Below, piece after piece: positions 47,458 through 55,453 of a stretch of 64,000 bases of DNA. The DNA comes from Gimesia algae (GTDB lineage: Bacteria > Planctomycetota > Planctomycetia > Planctomycetales > Planctomycetaceae): the NCBI RefSeq assembly GCF_007746795.1, contig NZ_CP036343.1, forward strand, positions 6,338,357 through 6,402,356. Reading direction: 5' to 3'. Each line of letters starts with the position of its first letter. The stretch's first letter is position 1. The translations under genes were made by a program, and so were the position numbers. The notes below the pieces were generated by a model. It had not been told where the DNA came from and searched no databases. It saw only the letters and a list, made by a program, of their open reading frames with translations.

Positions 47458-47824
47458 ATCGCTTCAATATTACTAAGGCCTTAATCTTGTCTAAATTATT
47501 TACTAACTGAGACAATACAACCTTTTTCAGGTTCTGCAATAATTTCTTTGCAAAAAATTCAACGATGGTCTGCATCAGAATATAGGGTTTGAATTCACTC
47601 ATAGAGATGTCTGACTTCTCGATGGCAGAGCCGTTTCGCCACCTCGCGATTGAGTCTAGCTCATTCCACTCCGGATGTTCCTGAGCCAGCGTACCACGGA
47701 CCATAACAAGTGCCGTCTCCTACATCTCAGCGGCAATCAGCAGCCGTTCTTCGGGAGCCTGTTTCTGTAGAAGCGCTACCATCGTTTTATCGATAACTTC
47801 CACAACAGGCCGTTGGTCACTCAT
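47450..47824 (-). pseudogene. small conserved-type gene interrupted by an in-frame amber codon
   Basis: From ATG 47824 the frame reads MSDQRPVVEVIDKTMVALLQ and APEERLLIAAEM, then TAG at 47720-47722, then continues in the same frame with ETALVMVRGTLAQEHPEW and IARWRNGS to a stop at 47450. I recall a planctomycete family of about 75-90 residues with the pattern RPVVEVID..M, AER...A..MW..A, RG.LRQEHPEW, and ARR.SHG. Both halves fit it across the stop, with TAG where a Trp (TGG) is expected. So this looks like one gene broken by a single G-to-A change. The last 50 residues may be run-on sequence beyond the normal end. ATG 47704 could restart the second half. Confidence 0.6.
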
Positions 47825-47999
47825 GGTATGGCTCTATCATTAAGAAATTTACGTGAAGATTACTTAATCATGATACGAAAACTGCAACACTCGTTGCGGA
47901 TTGATCTCGACGAAGTTTAAATAATATACCAGCTCTGCACGGTGATCCATGAAATATCCGAATGAGTCATGAAAGACTCTTCTATGCGGAGACATTCAC

Positions 48000-48374
48000 A
48001 TGGCTGACTTTCGTCTTGAAAAACTGTACGTCATTCTGGATGAGCCGATCCCCGGTATCAACCATTTTCAGGCCGTCGATCCAGAAGAATTTGCCTGGCA
48101 TGGCACATTCGACTTAGCCCAGCAACTGGGCATCACACCACTCGACGATTTCACATATGCTCCCTTTGAAGAAGAAGTTTGGCATCCAGCCGGCGCAGGG
48201 CTCAAGACGATCCGCTCACTTCTCAAAGAATACCGACGTCAGGCTGCCACTTCAGAAAAAGTCCAGCAAAGGCTGCAACCGACTCTTGAAATGTTCGAGA
48301 AGCTGGAAGAGTTATTCGATCAGGCAGACGCGCATGATCGCGAATTCTATCTGTCTGCGCGAGACCTCAATTGA
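48000..48374 (+). CDS. hypothetical protein
   Basis: A 124-residue acidic soluble protein, ATG 48000 preceded by GGAGA. No family recognised. The sequence suggests an N-terminal beta-rich part (RLEKLYVILDEPIPG) and a C-terminal helical pair (LKTIRSLLKEYRRQ, QRLQPTLEMFEKLEELFDQA). It stands 97 bases before an SDR gene. Confidence 0.65.
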   Translation: MADFRLEKLYVILDEPIPGINHFQAVDPEEFAWHGTFDLAQQLGITPLDDFTYAPFEEEVWHPAGAGLKTIRSLLKEYRRQAATSEKVQQRLQPTLEMFEKLEELFDQADAHDREFYLSARDLN

Positions 48375-48471
48375 CAGCATTTCGGTGTCTGATACGATTC
48401 GAATCTGATTCGTCCGCTGCAGTCGGATCATCAATCAATCGCATCAGACACATGAACGGAGTCAGAACACC

Positions 48472-49281
48472 ATGCAAACGGTATTGATCACGGGCGCGTC
48501 CGCTGGATTCGGGAAACTGGTTGCGGAAAAACTGCTGGCGAAAGGGTTTACCGTCTATGCCGCGGCCCGTCGGGTCGAAAAAATGCGCGACCTGGAATCC
48601 CTGGGCGCGCATATCATGCATATGGATGTGACGGATACCGAATCAGTCAACACTGGTGTCGCGAAGGTGATCGAAGAACAGCAGCGCATTGATGTGCTGT
48701 TCAACAACGCGGGTTACGGTTCGTATGGCACGATTGAAGATGTGCCCCTGGAAGAGATTCAGCGTCAATACGATGTGAACGTGTTTGGCATGGGCCGACT
48801 TGTACAGGCGGTACTGCCGCAGATGCGGAAACAGGGCTCCGGACGAATCATCAACACCGCGTCGGTGGTCGGCCATGTCTCGACCGCCGTGCTGGGCTGG
48901 TATGCATCGACGAAGCACGCTGTCGAAGCCTTTTCTGATGCACTGCGGATGGAAGTCAAATCGCTGGGCATTGAAGTGGTCGTCATTGAACCGGGGGCCG
49001 TCAAAACCGAATTTGACGAAGTCGCGTTTGCCACGCTGGACAGCCTGGATCACGCGGAAGATTACAAACCCCTGGTCGCCGCGTTTCGCAAATTCACCGG
49101 CGATCTCTACTCCAAAAGCCCGGGGCCGGAAAGTACCGCCAATGCGGTTGTCAAAGCGATCGAAGCGAAGAAGCCCAAAACCCGGTACGCAACCACCCTG
49201 GATGCCAAACTGCTCCCCCGGGTCAAACGACTCTTCAGCGATAAACTGTTCGATAAAATTGTATTGAGCCAGATGAAGTAG
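48472..49281 (+). CDS. short-chain dehydrogenase/reductase (SDR)
   Basis: A 269-residue classical SDR. The nucleotide-binding TGASAGFG (7-14), NNAGYG, and the catalytic Tyr and Lys in YASTK are all visible; the usual Ser lies in INTASVVGH. After the core comes an LEP-like GAVKTEF loop. Arg/Lys after the first strand (AARRVEK) suggests NADP(H). Substrate unknown; several genes of this type are annotated only as oxidoreductases. Confidence 0.9.
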   Translation: MQTVLITGASAGFGKLVAEKLLAKGFTVYAAARRVEKMRDLESLGAHIMHMDVTDTESVNTGVAKVIEEQQRIDVLFNNAGYGSYGTIEDVPLEEIQRQYDVNVFGMGRLVQAVLPQMRKQGSGRIINTASVVGHVSTAVLGWYASTKHAVEAFSDALRMEVKSLGIEVVVIEPGAVKTEFDEVAFATLDSLDHAEDYKPLVAAFRKFTGDLYSKSPGPESTANAVVKAIEAKKPKTRYATTLDAKLLPRVKRLFSDKLFDKIVLSQMK

Positions 49282-49658
49282 ACCGCATTCATTCTGCCTT
49301 TCCCAAAGACCGAGATGACACTGGCGCTGTGATCAGATCCCGCACTTGTACCAGAGACAATCGTCTCAGCACGTACGTACGCGACCAATTCTCATTGACA
49401 TCACTTTGGGACCCGAGACTTACGATCCAATGATTGCCTACCTCTCAACTTCGCTGGCAGGTTTAAGAGCGAGTTGTTCGCTGACCATCCAGTGGTGTGA
49501 TCGACCATCAGCAGATTTGCTTTCTATTTCAGACATCCTGTCGCACTTTAGTCGATTTTGGTGGTATTTTTTTAGTTGGCATAGCCTTTGCAATTCTCTT
49601 CCAGTGTGGCCAGGAATGAAACCACTAACTACTCGAAACAAATATGGAAGGAAATGAA
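49282..49658. other. intergenic region holding a sigma-54 promoter
   Basis: 377 bases between the SDR gene and the glycine-zipper protein gene. The only supported element is the -24/-12 promoter at 49576-49592. About 100 bases upstream there are imperfect palindromes such as ACGTACGTACG (49372) where an enhancer-binding activator might sit, but this is not firm. Small frames here lack support. Confidence 0.5.
49576..49592 (+). promoter_or_regulatory. sigma-54 (-24/-12) promoter
   Basis: TTGGCATAGCCTTTGCA matches the RpoN consensus TTGGCACG-N4-TTGCA with GG (49578-49579) and GC (49590-49591) exactly 10 bases apart, preceded by a T-run. It lies 66 bases before the ATG at 49659, so a start site near 49603 gives a leader of about 55 bases. 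Confidence 0.75.
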
Positions 49659-50735
49659 ATGTTACGCCGAAGTATAAAAGTATTAGCAGCAGCAGCCGTA
49701 TTGGGGGTCAGCCCCGCATTGCTGACCGCACAGTCTCCTCTGGAAGGAGCTGGCGCACAACTGGAATCACAGTCGAAAGCCGCCGGTCAGGTCACCAGCC
49801 CCGCCCCTAAAGTGCCGGGAAAAAATGCCAAAATCGATGCCAACTCACAGTTGGACTCGAAGTCTCAGTTGAACAATAACCGACTGGATACCGAGTCGAA
49901 ACTGGATGCCAAGTCACAGTTGGATTCGGATTCACAGTTGGATTCGGATTCACGGCTGAAATCCAAGACTCAGTTAGACGCTGACGTGGATGCCAAAGCC
50001 AAAGGGAATACCCGCGGCCTGCAGACGCCCCCACAGACTCCTGACGCTACCGACGGTGCGATTCAAAGCACACCCGGTAATCTCGAAATGCAGGGGAGAC
50101 TTAAAGGCGGTGCTGACGTCGATCTGAATCAGCCGCAACGTCATCAGACCAATCGCCCACAGACTTTCGACAACCAGACCAATGTCGAAGTCGATGATTT
50201 CGTACGACAGGGAACCGCTCATCTGGATATTGATGATGCAACCCGTGCCCGCTATCGTCACCACAATGGTCACTGGTGGTACAAGACTGAGCAGGGTGCC
50301 TGGTTAATTCATAACAATGGTCAGTGGGAATCTTTTGATCCGGTTACTTACCGTAGCCCTGGTCAGCCTACAGACCAGGAATATTACCAGGACGATGACA
50401 ACTATCAGTCCAGCAATTATTACGATGACGGAAGTTATTACCAGGGCGGTACCTATTACGATCCCGGCTATAACAACAATGGCTATGGGAACTATGGCCG
50501 AAACTACTACCGGGGAAATCGATACCGAAATAACTACTATAATGGACGCGGTTATGGACGCGGTTACTACAACAACCGGGGTAACGGCTATAACGGACGC
50601 TATGGTAGCGGATACCGCGGTTTGAATCGTGATCAACGTCAAGGTGCTGCCATCGGTGCTGGCATCGGAGGTGCCATCGGCGGTAATCGTGGTGCAGCTA
50701 TCGGAGCTGGAATTGGTGCTGGCGTTGCCGACTAA
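49659..50735 (+). CDS. secreted low-complexity protein with hexapeptide repeats and glycine zipper
   Basis: A 358-residue exported protein. ATG 49659 is chosen because GGAAGGAAATGA stands before it; ATG 49644 lies in that ribosome site. After the signal peptide (to about LLTAQ), residues 60-115 hold about nine imperfect repeats of (L/K)DSxSQL type, with an exact 18-base direct repeat in the DNA. The middle contains a folded piece (YRHHNGHWWYKTEQGAWLIHNNGQWESFDP), then a Tyr/Asn/Gly/Arg-rich region (260-325), and a C-terminal glycine zipper (GAAIGAGIGGAIGGNRGAA) that usually inserts into or associates with membranes. The role is unknown; sigma-54 control suggests response to a nutrient or surface signal. 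Confidence 0.8.
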   Translation: MLRRSIKVLAAAAVLGVSPALLTAQSPLEGAGAQLESQSKAAGQVTSPAPKVPGKNAKIDANSQLDSKSQLNNNRLDTESKLDAKSQLDSDSQLDSDSRLKSKTQLDADVDAKAKGNTRGLQTPPQTPDATDGAIQSTPGNLEMQGRLKGGADVDLNQPQRHQTNRPQTFDNQTNVEVDDFVRQGTAHLDIDDATRARYRHHNGHWWYKTEQGAWLIHNNGQWESFDPVTYRSPGQPTDQEYYQDDDNYQSSNYYDDGSYYQGGTYYDPGYNNNGYGNYGRNYYRGNRYRNNYYNGRGYGRGYYNNRGNGYNGRYGSGYRGLNRDQRQGAAIGAGIGGAIGGNRGAAIGAGIGAGVAD

Positions 50736-50820
50736 TAATCCAGCGGACTAATTTGATTGAGAAATAAGGAACTATTTCCTGACCGCAATACTGAATGATG
50801 GAGTGAGGTATTGCTCTCGA

Positions 50821-50860
50821 AGCAGGCCAGCAGATGCCCCTCTGCTGGCCTGCTTTTTTT
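50821..50860 (+). terminator. rho-independent terminator
   Basis: A 14-bp perfect stem AGCAGGCCAGCAGA/TCTGCTGGCCTGCT with a 6-base loop followed by seven T, 85 bases after the glycine-zipper gene. Confidence 0.92.
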
Positions 50861-50919
50861 GCGCGCTGAGATAAGTTAATCAAAGTCTGCAAGCATTTTA
50901 TTTTTTATCCCTGATGAAT

Positions 50920-51336
50920 TCATCCACGTGGATGGTAAAATAATAACCGGTTAGTGGTGTCGGTTCGCGGGTCGCTTGTTGTTTTCAGTTGCAACTGGGC
51001 GCGTTCGGCCAGTTCTTTTGTCAGGTGTGCCCGAACCTGAGTTTTTCCGTCAACTATTTTAGTTGCCAGCGAGACCAATAAATCGGGTCGACCTGTTTTT
51101 CCCTCAGCCGGAATGTAGAGCGAAATGGAATTAATGGGTTTCAGCTTCCCGGCATCCACAATATCCAGTACCACGGTCACGCGACCGGTACCATGATCGT
51201 TAACGAACAGCTCATATTTGAGTCCAAGTTCTTCCTTCGACTGCCCGATTCCAAACTCAATCGCCCAGGCAGCCTGCACCGTCAACATCAGCCCCAGAAA
51301 ACTCAAGAGCATGGTGATCTGTTTGCGTGTCGGCAT
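50920..51336 (-). CDS. hypothetical secreted protein
   Basis: A 138-residue exported protein from ATG 51336, which follows GGGGAG by 6 bases. The signal peptide ends near AAWA|IEFG. The mature part is probably an all-beta domain (TGRVTVVLDIVDAG, SISLYIPAEG, TQVRAHLTKELA), no family recognised. A dispersed repeat copy lies just upstream, and another secreted gene precedes it on the same strand. Confidence 0.7.
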   Translation of the reverse strand: MPTRKQITMLLSFLGLMLTVQAAWAIEFGIGQSKEELGLKYELFVNDHGTGRVTVVLDIVDAGKLKPINSISLYIPAEGKTGRPDLLVSLATKIVDGKTQVRAHLTKELAERAQLQLKTTSDPRTDTTNRLLFYHPRG

Positions 51337-51353
51337 CGTTTCTCTCCCCATTT

Positions 51354-51387
51354 TAGACTGTACTCAGTTTTACAGTAGCGTCTCCAC
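51354..51387 (+). repeat. copy of a ~34-bp dispersed repeat
   Basis: TAGACTGTACTCAGTTTTAC then AGTAGCGTCTCCA. The right half is identical to that of the copy at 60696; the left half has three changes. It sits in the short gap between two minus-strand genes, just after the ribosome site region of the downstream one. Confidence 0.6.
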
Positions 51388-51391
51388 AGCG

Positions 51392-52267
51392 TTATTTTTT
51401 CTGCGCTTTCAGAAACTGGCTGATCTGTTTGAGCGTTTCCTGATGTTGTTTTTCATACTTTGATTTATCAGGTGCTGCTTCGATGATTTTAATCGTCTCT
51501 GTGAGCCGTTTTTTCAACGCTGCATCATCGGTGTTGAGCCTGGCACGCAGATCCGGCAGCAGGGGTGTCGCTTTTTTTCCAAAGACAGCCAGCGCCCCGG
51601 CGGCATTCAGTCGCACCCAGACTTCGTTGTCGTCCAGCAGTTTTGCAATGGCGTTCCTGTTGCTGGTACTGTAGGGATTGAGATTCGCCAGCTGGCCGGC
51701 GTCCCAGCCGCGCACCGTAATATCGGTACTGGCCAGTCCCCCGGAAAACCGCTTTTCCAGATCGGCTAATTCCAGTAGCGTGACCCCGGCGGGTATTTTG
51801 AGTTTCTCCAGCGGGATTGTCTCATCCACATAGATGCTCAGCATCGGGTACGGGTTCCAGATCTTTTCGCCCTGATCTTTCTTTGCCATGGTCCGGGCAA
51901 TTCCGCCCACCAGATGCAGATCCCAGTGGAAGGGGATCGTTTTTGTCTGTCGAAATGACTTTGTGGAAGCGGGGCCAGGTCGCAGGACGACTTCATGCTG
52001 TTTCTGGTTTGTGGCGGCAAATTTCTGCAGCACATCGTTCAGCGCATCAATCTCGCCGTGGTAGTAAGCATACTCATTTCCATTCACCCAGACATGATAG
52101 ACGCGGCTCTCATGATTGATGACCGGCATAATGCCCGGCCAGTCCTTGTAATTCAACGCGTTTAACGGTTGATTACCAAACGTTTCTTCCCCCATAGACC
52201 AGACGAGGGAAGGAATACAACTCACGATCAGCAGGGTAGATAATAAAACCGGAAACGCGCGTCGCAT
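51392..52267 (-). CDS. hypothetical secreted protein with HEAT-like C-terminus
   Basis: A 291-residue exported protein; signal peptide MRRAFPVLLSTLLIVSC ending near LVWS. Residues 40-190 are an unrecognised domain (YHVWVNGNEYAYYHGEIDAL, RPGPASTKSF). Residues about 200-265 resemble one or two HEAT-type repeats (NRNAIAKLLDDNEVWVRLNAAGALAVFGKKATPLLPDL). HEAT repeats bind proteins. No function can be assigned. Confidence 0.72.
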   Translation of the reverse strand: MRRAFPVLLSTLLIVSCIPSLVWSMGEETFGNQPLNALNYKDWPGIMPVINHESRVYHVWVNGNEYAYYHGEIDALNDVLQKFAATNQKQHEVVLRPGPASTKSFRQTKTIPFHWDLHLVGGIARTMAKKDQGEKIWNPYPMLSIYVDETIPLEKLKIPAGVTLLELADLEKRFSGGLASTDITVRGWDAGQLANLNPYSTSNRNAIAKLLDDNEVWVRLNAAGALAVFGKKATPLLPDLRARLNTDDAALKKRLTETIKIIEAAPDKSKYEKQHQETLKQISQFLKAQKK

Positions 52268-52493
52268 GGCACTACTTCCTTTAAGGAGGAAACGGGGATC
52301 TTTGCCTGAAGTGACGTTTGTCAGGAAGCCTTTGTTGCAAAGAATCGCTTAAATTTCAAAAGATTCTGAATAGACTCAATAGTGAACTAATCAGCTGATC
52401 TGTTGATTATGGTTTGTTGGGGAACCATTCCTCGCAGTACCAGACTGAGTCTCAACCCGTTTCAGGTTCAGTTACTGTTTTTGTCGCGTTCTC

Positions 52494-52988
52494 TCAGTAG
52501 CGGAGTACTACCATTTTTCGCTCCACAGCCTCCTTGATGAATTGACCCAGCGATTGAAGATAAGACCAGTGATATTCTCGAAACATGTCCTCATCTAGCT
52601 CAATCATCAACAATTCAGACATCAAATCAGTCGACGCCATAGCGTAACACTGGTCGTAGTCAAGTGTTTGAAATTCTTCCAGGGAGGACTGCATTGTGTC
52701 CTCGGAAAGACGCTGGGCCGGCCCGTAACCAAAATCAATCTGGTGATGCAGGACCGTGCCAGCACTTAACAGCTCAGTAATCGCCGGGAGGTGAGATTCC
52801 GCTTTTGCATCATCGAGATCGACTGCTGGGGGACTGAACATAAACAGGAGTTCGTAACCAGCCTTGTCCATATCGAGATAGTCTGCAGATCCATATTCGC
52901 GGCAGCGTTGTTCGAATGCAGATGCATCATTCTCAAGCGTCAAATATTCGTCTCGCGAAAGTCGTAAGAAGCCATTCGTCACACCCAT
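52494..52988 (-). CDS. DUF1877-family protein (YfbM-like)
   Basis: A 164-residue cytosolic protein starting MGVTNGFLRLSRDEY, the usual opening of DUF1877/YfbM proteins, with the YLDMDKAGYELLFMF segment and the end in FIKEAVERKMVVLRY. The family is widespread and of unknown function; many copies occur in toxin-immunity-rich regions. It is a single-gene unit here. Confidence 0.82.
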   Translation of the reverse strand: MGVTNGFLRLSRDEYLTLENDASAFEQRCREYGSADYLDMDKAGYELLFMFSPPAVDLDDAKAESHLPAITELLSAGTVLHHQIDFGYGPAQRLSEDTMQSSLEEFQTLDYDQCYAMASTDLMSELLMIELDEDMFREYHWSYLQSLGQFIKEAVERKMVVLRY

Positions 52989-53026
52989 ACCAGCCTCAAT
53001 TCAATATTGAATAAAGTTCTTCCTGA

Positions 53027-53773
53027 TTATTCAGGTATGATCTCTTTCACCCAGGTTGCATTTTTAATCTTGCCGTCATATTGATTGCCTGACTCATCGT
53101 GGGCGACATTGCCCGTGCCTTCGTCGAAATGATAGAGTACCAGGGTGTCTTTGTCCGGTTTGAAGCGGTGAGCCGGTTCGAAGTCTTCTGAATACCGGGC
53201 GACTTTGGAAATGCGAACTTCGTCGATCGCGCCTTTAAAAAACTGATGAGGCAAGCCTGTGCCATTAGGATCTGCACCAATCATAAAATCATGCGGAGAG
53301 GCTACATGTTTTAAGGTCGTTTCATTGACCGATGCCTGTTTTTTCCCATTCACGAACAGCAGGACATTTTTACCATCGAAAACGGCGGCCAGGTGAACCG
53401 GCTTGTCATGCTCCGCCTCCGCATCAGACACGACCGAGGCATAACCGGCGTTTGACTGGCGACCTTCATTGAAGTGCACCATCCAATGACCTCCGGAATA
53501 ATGGATGCCCACGCCCGCCAACTGCAGATTGGCCACCACAGACGCACGGATATAGTTGTCATCCCGCGGCTCGGCTTTGGCCCAGGCTTCCAGTGTTATC
53601 GGATGATCGCCGTCATACCGCAACTTCGGGATGATCACCTGGCCTTTGCCTTGAAACTCCAGACTGGATTTGGCAGCCTCGGCTTTGGGATTGTCTTCCC
53701 CCTGTACAGGCAACAGGGTAAAGTGAGCAGGCAGCAAGAGACAGAGCATCAGAAACAACGGGCGAACGGCCAT
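53027..53773 (-). CDS. secreted LamG/concanavalin-A-like domain protein
   Basis: A protein of about 248 residues from ATG 53773, with a signal peptide (PLFLMLCLLLPAHFTLL) ending near PVQGED. One LamG-like jelly roll spans about residues 40-245: ITLEAWAKAEPRDD, VHLAAVFDGKNVLLFVNGKKQASVN, FFKGAIDEVRISKVARY, LVLYHFDEGTGN. This is the carbohydrate- or protein-binding LamG_3 type common in planctomycetes. It has no catalytic domain. Confidence 0.85.
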   Translation of the reverse strand: MAVRPLFLMLCLLLPAHFTLLPVQGEDNPKAEAAKSSLEFQGKGQVIIPKLRYDGDHPITLEAWAKAEPRDDNYIRASVVANLQLAGVGIHYSGGHWMVHFNEGRQSNAGYASVVSDAEAEHDKPVHLAAVFDGKNVLLFVNGKKQASVNETTLKHVASPHDFMIGADPNGTGLPHQFFKGAIDEVRISKVARYSEDFEPAHRFKPDKDTLVLYHFDEGTGNVAHDESGNQYDGKIKNATWVKEIIPE

Positions 53774-53978
53774 TTTTCCAGTTCCCTTCAGGTGAAATAG
53801 CAAGACAGAACATACTGAACAACCATTCTAGCCTGTTTCAGGTCAGTCATGCCAGACAAAAACGGAATTTCACGAGCAAATCCAGGAACTTCCACCCGAG
53901 AAAGGGAAACCCTTTGAGGAAGGTCTATGCTACAATTATTATTCTCTGCCGCTTTACTGTCAGAAAGATAGGTTAATC

Positions 53979-54374
53979 ATGATGAAACAGGTTACCGTTT
54001 TTCTCCTGCTGTTATCTCTGGTGTCGGGCTGTGATGATCGGCCGGAGATTGCGCTTAAATATGTTGTAAACATACCAGAATCAATTCCGCAACACGCTAT
54101 GTTTCATCCCAAGCTTGACGCACCAGAACAGAGGAATGCCCATAAAATGTATTTAGAGGCTCATCGCACAGGATGGGATAGTTGTCTGGCAGATTTTCAG
54201 GAATTTGGTTTTCGAAACGAACCTGATTCTAATCGGTTTTTGCTGATGCAACAATTTAAGCTGCAACTGGACGCGAAAAACGCCGGTTATTCGGAATGTG
54301 AAACAGCCATTGAATTGTTAATAGATCAGTATGGAGAAAACGCTGTAAGAGAAGCGTTGCGAAAATCAAAATGA
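53979..54374 (+). CDS. hypothetical lipoprotein
   Basis: A 131-residue protein with signal MMKQVTVFLLLLSLVSGC; the lipobox LVSGC predicts lipidation at Cys18. The mature part is Asn/Glu-rich and probably helical (RNAHKMYLEAHRTGWDSCLADFQEFG). A conserved-looking YLEAHRTGW phrase may be a family mark, but I do not know the family. It is divergent from the LamG gene. Confidence 0.7.
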   Translation: MMKQVTVFLLLLSLVSGCDDRPEIALKYVVNIPESIPQHAMFHPKLDAPEQRNAHKMYLEAHRTGWDSCLADFQEFGFRNEPDSNRFLLMQQFKLQLDAKNAGYSECETAIELLIDQYGENAVREALRKSK

Positions 54375-54422
54375 ACATCTATAAGGGACTGATCGCTGGC
54401 TTGCTGGGAGCACATCAATTAG

Positions 54423-55322
54423 TTATTCATCGATGTAATATTTTTGTGGATCGAATTCAGGATGCTCGCTAAATGATCCATATAAAAGACGTGATGTGTC
54501 CGCATCGTCACATCTCGCTTCTTCAGCAATTTTTTTCATGAGATCATTTATTAATTGACAGTTTTGATCTGAAAGATAAAGGCGATGAGCAGAAAGCCAT
54601 TGCATGGTATCATTATATTTTCTTTGAAATTTTTGATAGATCAATTCACCTTCAGCGATTTCATTGAGCGTGTTAATCCTCGCATCAATTTCTGTTCTTT
54701 TGATTGCTGGCTTTAGATCGGGAATGAAATCAACGCCTCCATCTTCAGAAACAACAATTATGAAACACGGGGATTTTAATGTTTTTGTATAACGAAGGGC
54801 AGAATTATATCTTGCTCCCCGCGATGGATCACCGTCTTGAGTAGCCATTCCGTCTAGAATTGCCCCAATAGCAAAGCAAGTACCTTTGGGATCTAGAATG
54901 ATAGCACCATCTATGGCTGTTAAGCATTTTAGTATGCTTGGCACAAGATATTTGGGGGTAATCTGTGTTGATTGATTACTCAATCGTTGCGATTCTTCTT
55001 CAGCGTTTTCTGCTATTAAAAGCATGGTACCATGTTGCTCTTGCTCAGCCTCTTTTACTAATAAAACTATATGATCAATTTGATCTGGTGTCATTTTAAG
55101 AAAGATACGTGATAAATCTTTACGTAATTTATCTTCATTAAAAGAAGGTTTAGGCAAATATGGTTGGCCATATTTAACCCGCATCAAAGTTTTATCAGCA
55201 TAAAGAATCTCCCAATGGTGATGGTCAAGGATATTGATCAAAAAGACCTTTTCCTGATCAATAGTTTCGCTGTTATATTTAACCAATCCATATATGTGGT
55301 TTGAATCTGTATGCATCGCCAA
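54423..55322 (-). CDS. diadenylate-cyclase (DisA_N/DAC)-like domain, 3' half of a frameshifted gene
   Basis: The 299-residue frame (TTG 55322, ATG 55316) stays open without stops upstream to 55484, where it meets the other half in the -1 frame, so it is probably the C-terminal half of one protein. Residues about 98-210 match the DAC fold that makes c-di-AMP from ATP: HGTMLLIAEN, then D138-G-A in AIDGAIILDPKGT, and RGARYNSALRYTK, followed by IIVVSEDGG. The second motif reads R171-Y-N where DisA has RHR, so activity is uncertain. DNA here is clearly AT-richer than the metabolic genes around it, suggesting acquisition. Confidence 0.7.
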   Translation of the reverse strand: MAMHTDSNHIYGLVKYNSETIDQEKVFLINILDHHHWEILYADKTLMRVKYGQPYLPKPSFNEDKLRKDLSRIFLKMTPDQIDHIVLLVKEAEQEQHGTMLLIAENAEEESQRLSNQSTQITPKYLVPSILKCLTAIDGAIILDPKGTCFAIGAILDGMATQDGDPSRGARYNSALRYTKTLKSPCFIIVVSEDGGVDFIPDLKPAIKRTEIDARINTLNEIAEGELIYQKFQRKYNDTMQWLSAHRLYLSDQNCQLINDLMKKIAEEARCDDADTSRLLYGSFSEHPEFDPQKYYIDE

Positions 55323-55453
55323 GTCTTGAGAAGCTAGTTCTAATAACTTTCTAGCTCCTCGTGTAATTTCGAGTTTGGCAGGTTTAGCAAATTCGATAAC
55401 AGTTTGAATTCCTGAACAGTCCTTATCAGCTAGTAATAAGCAACCTTTCCCAA

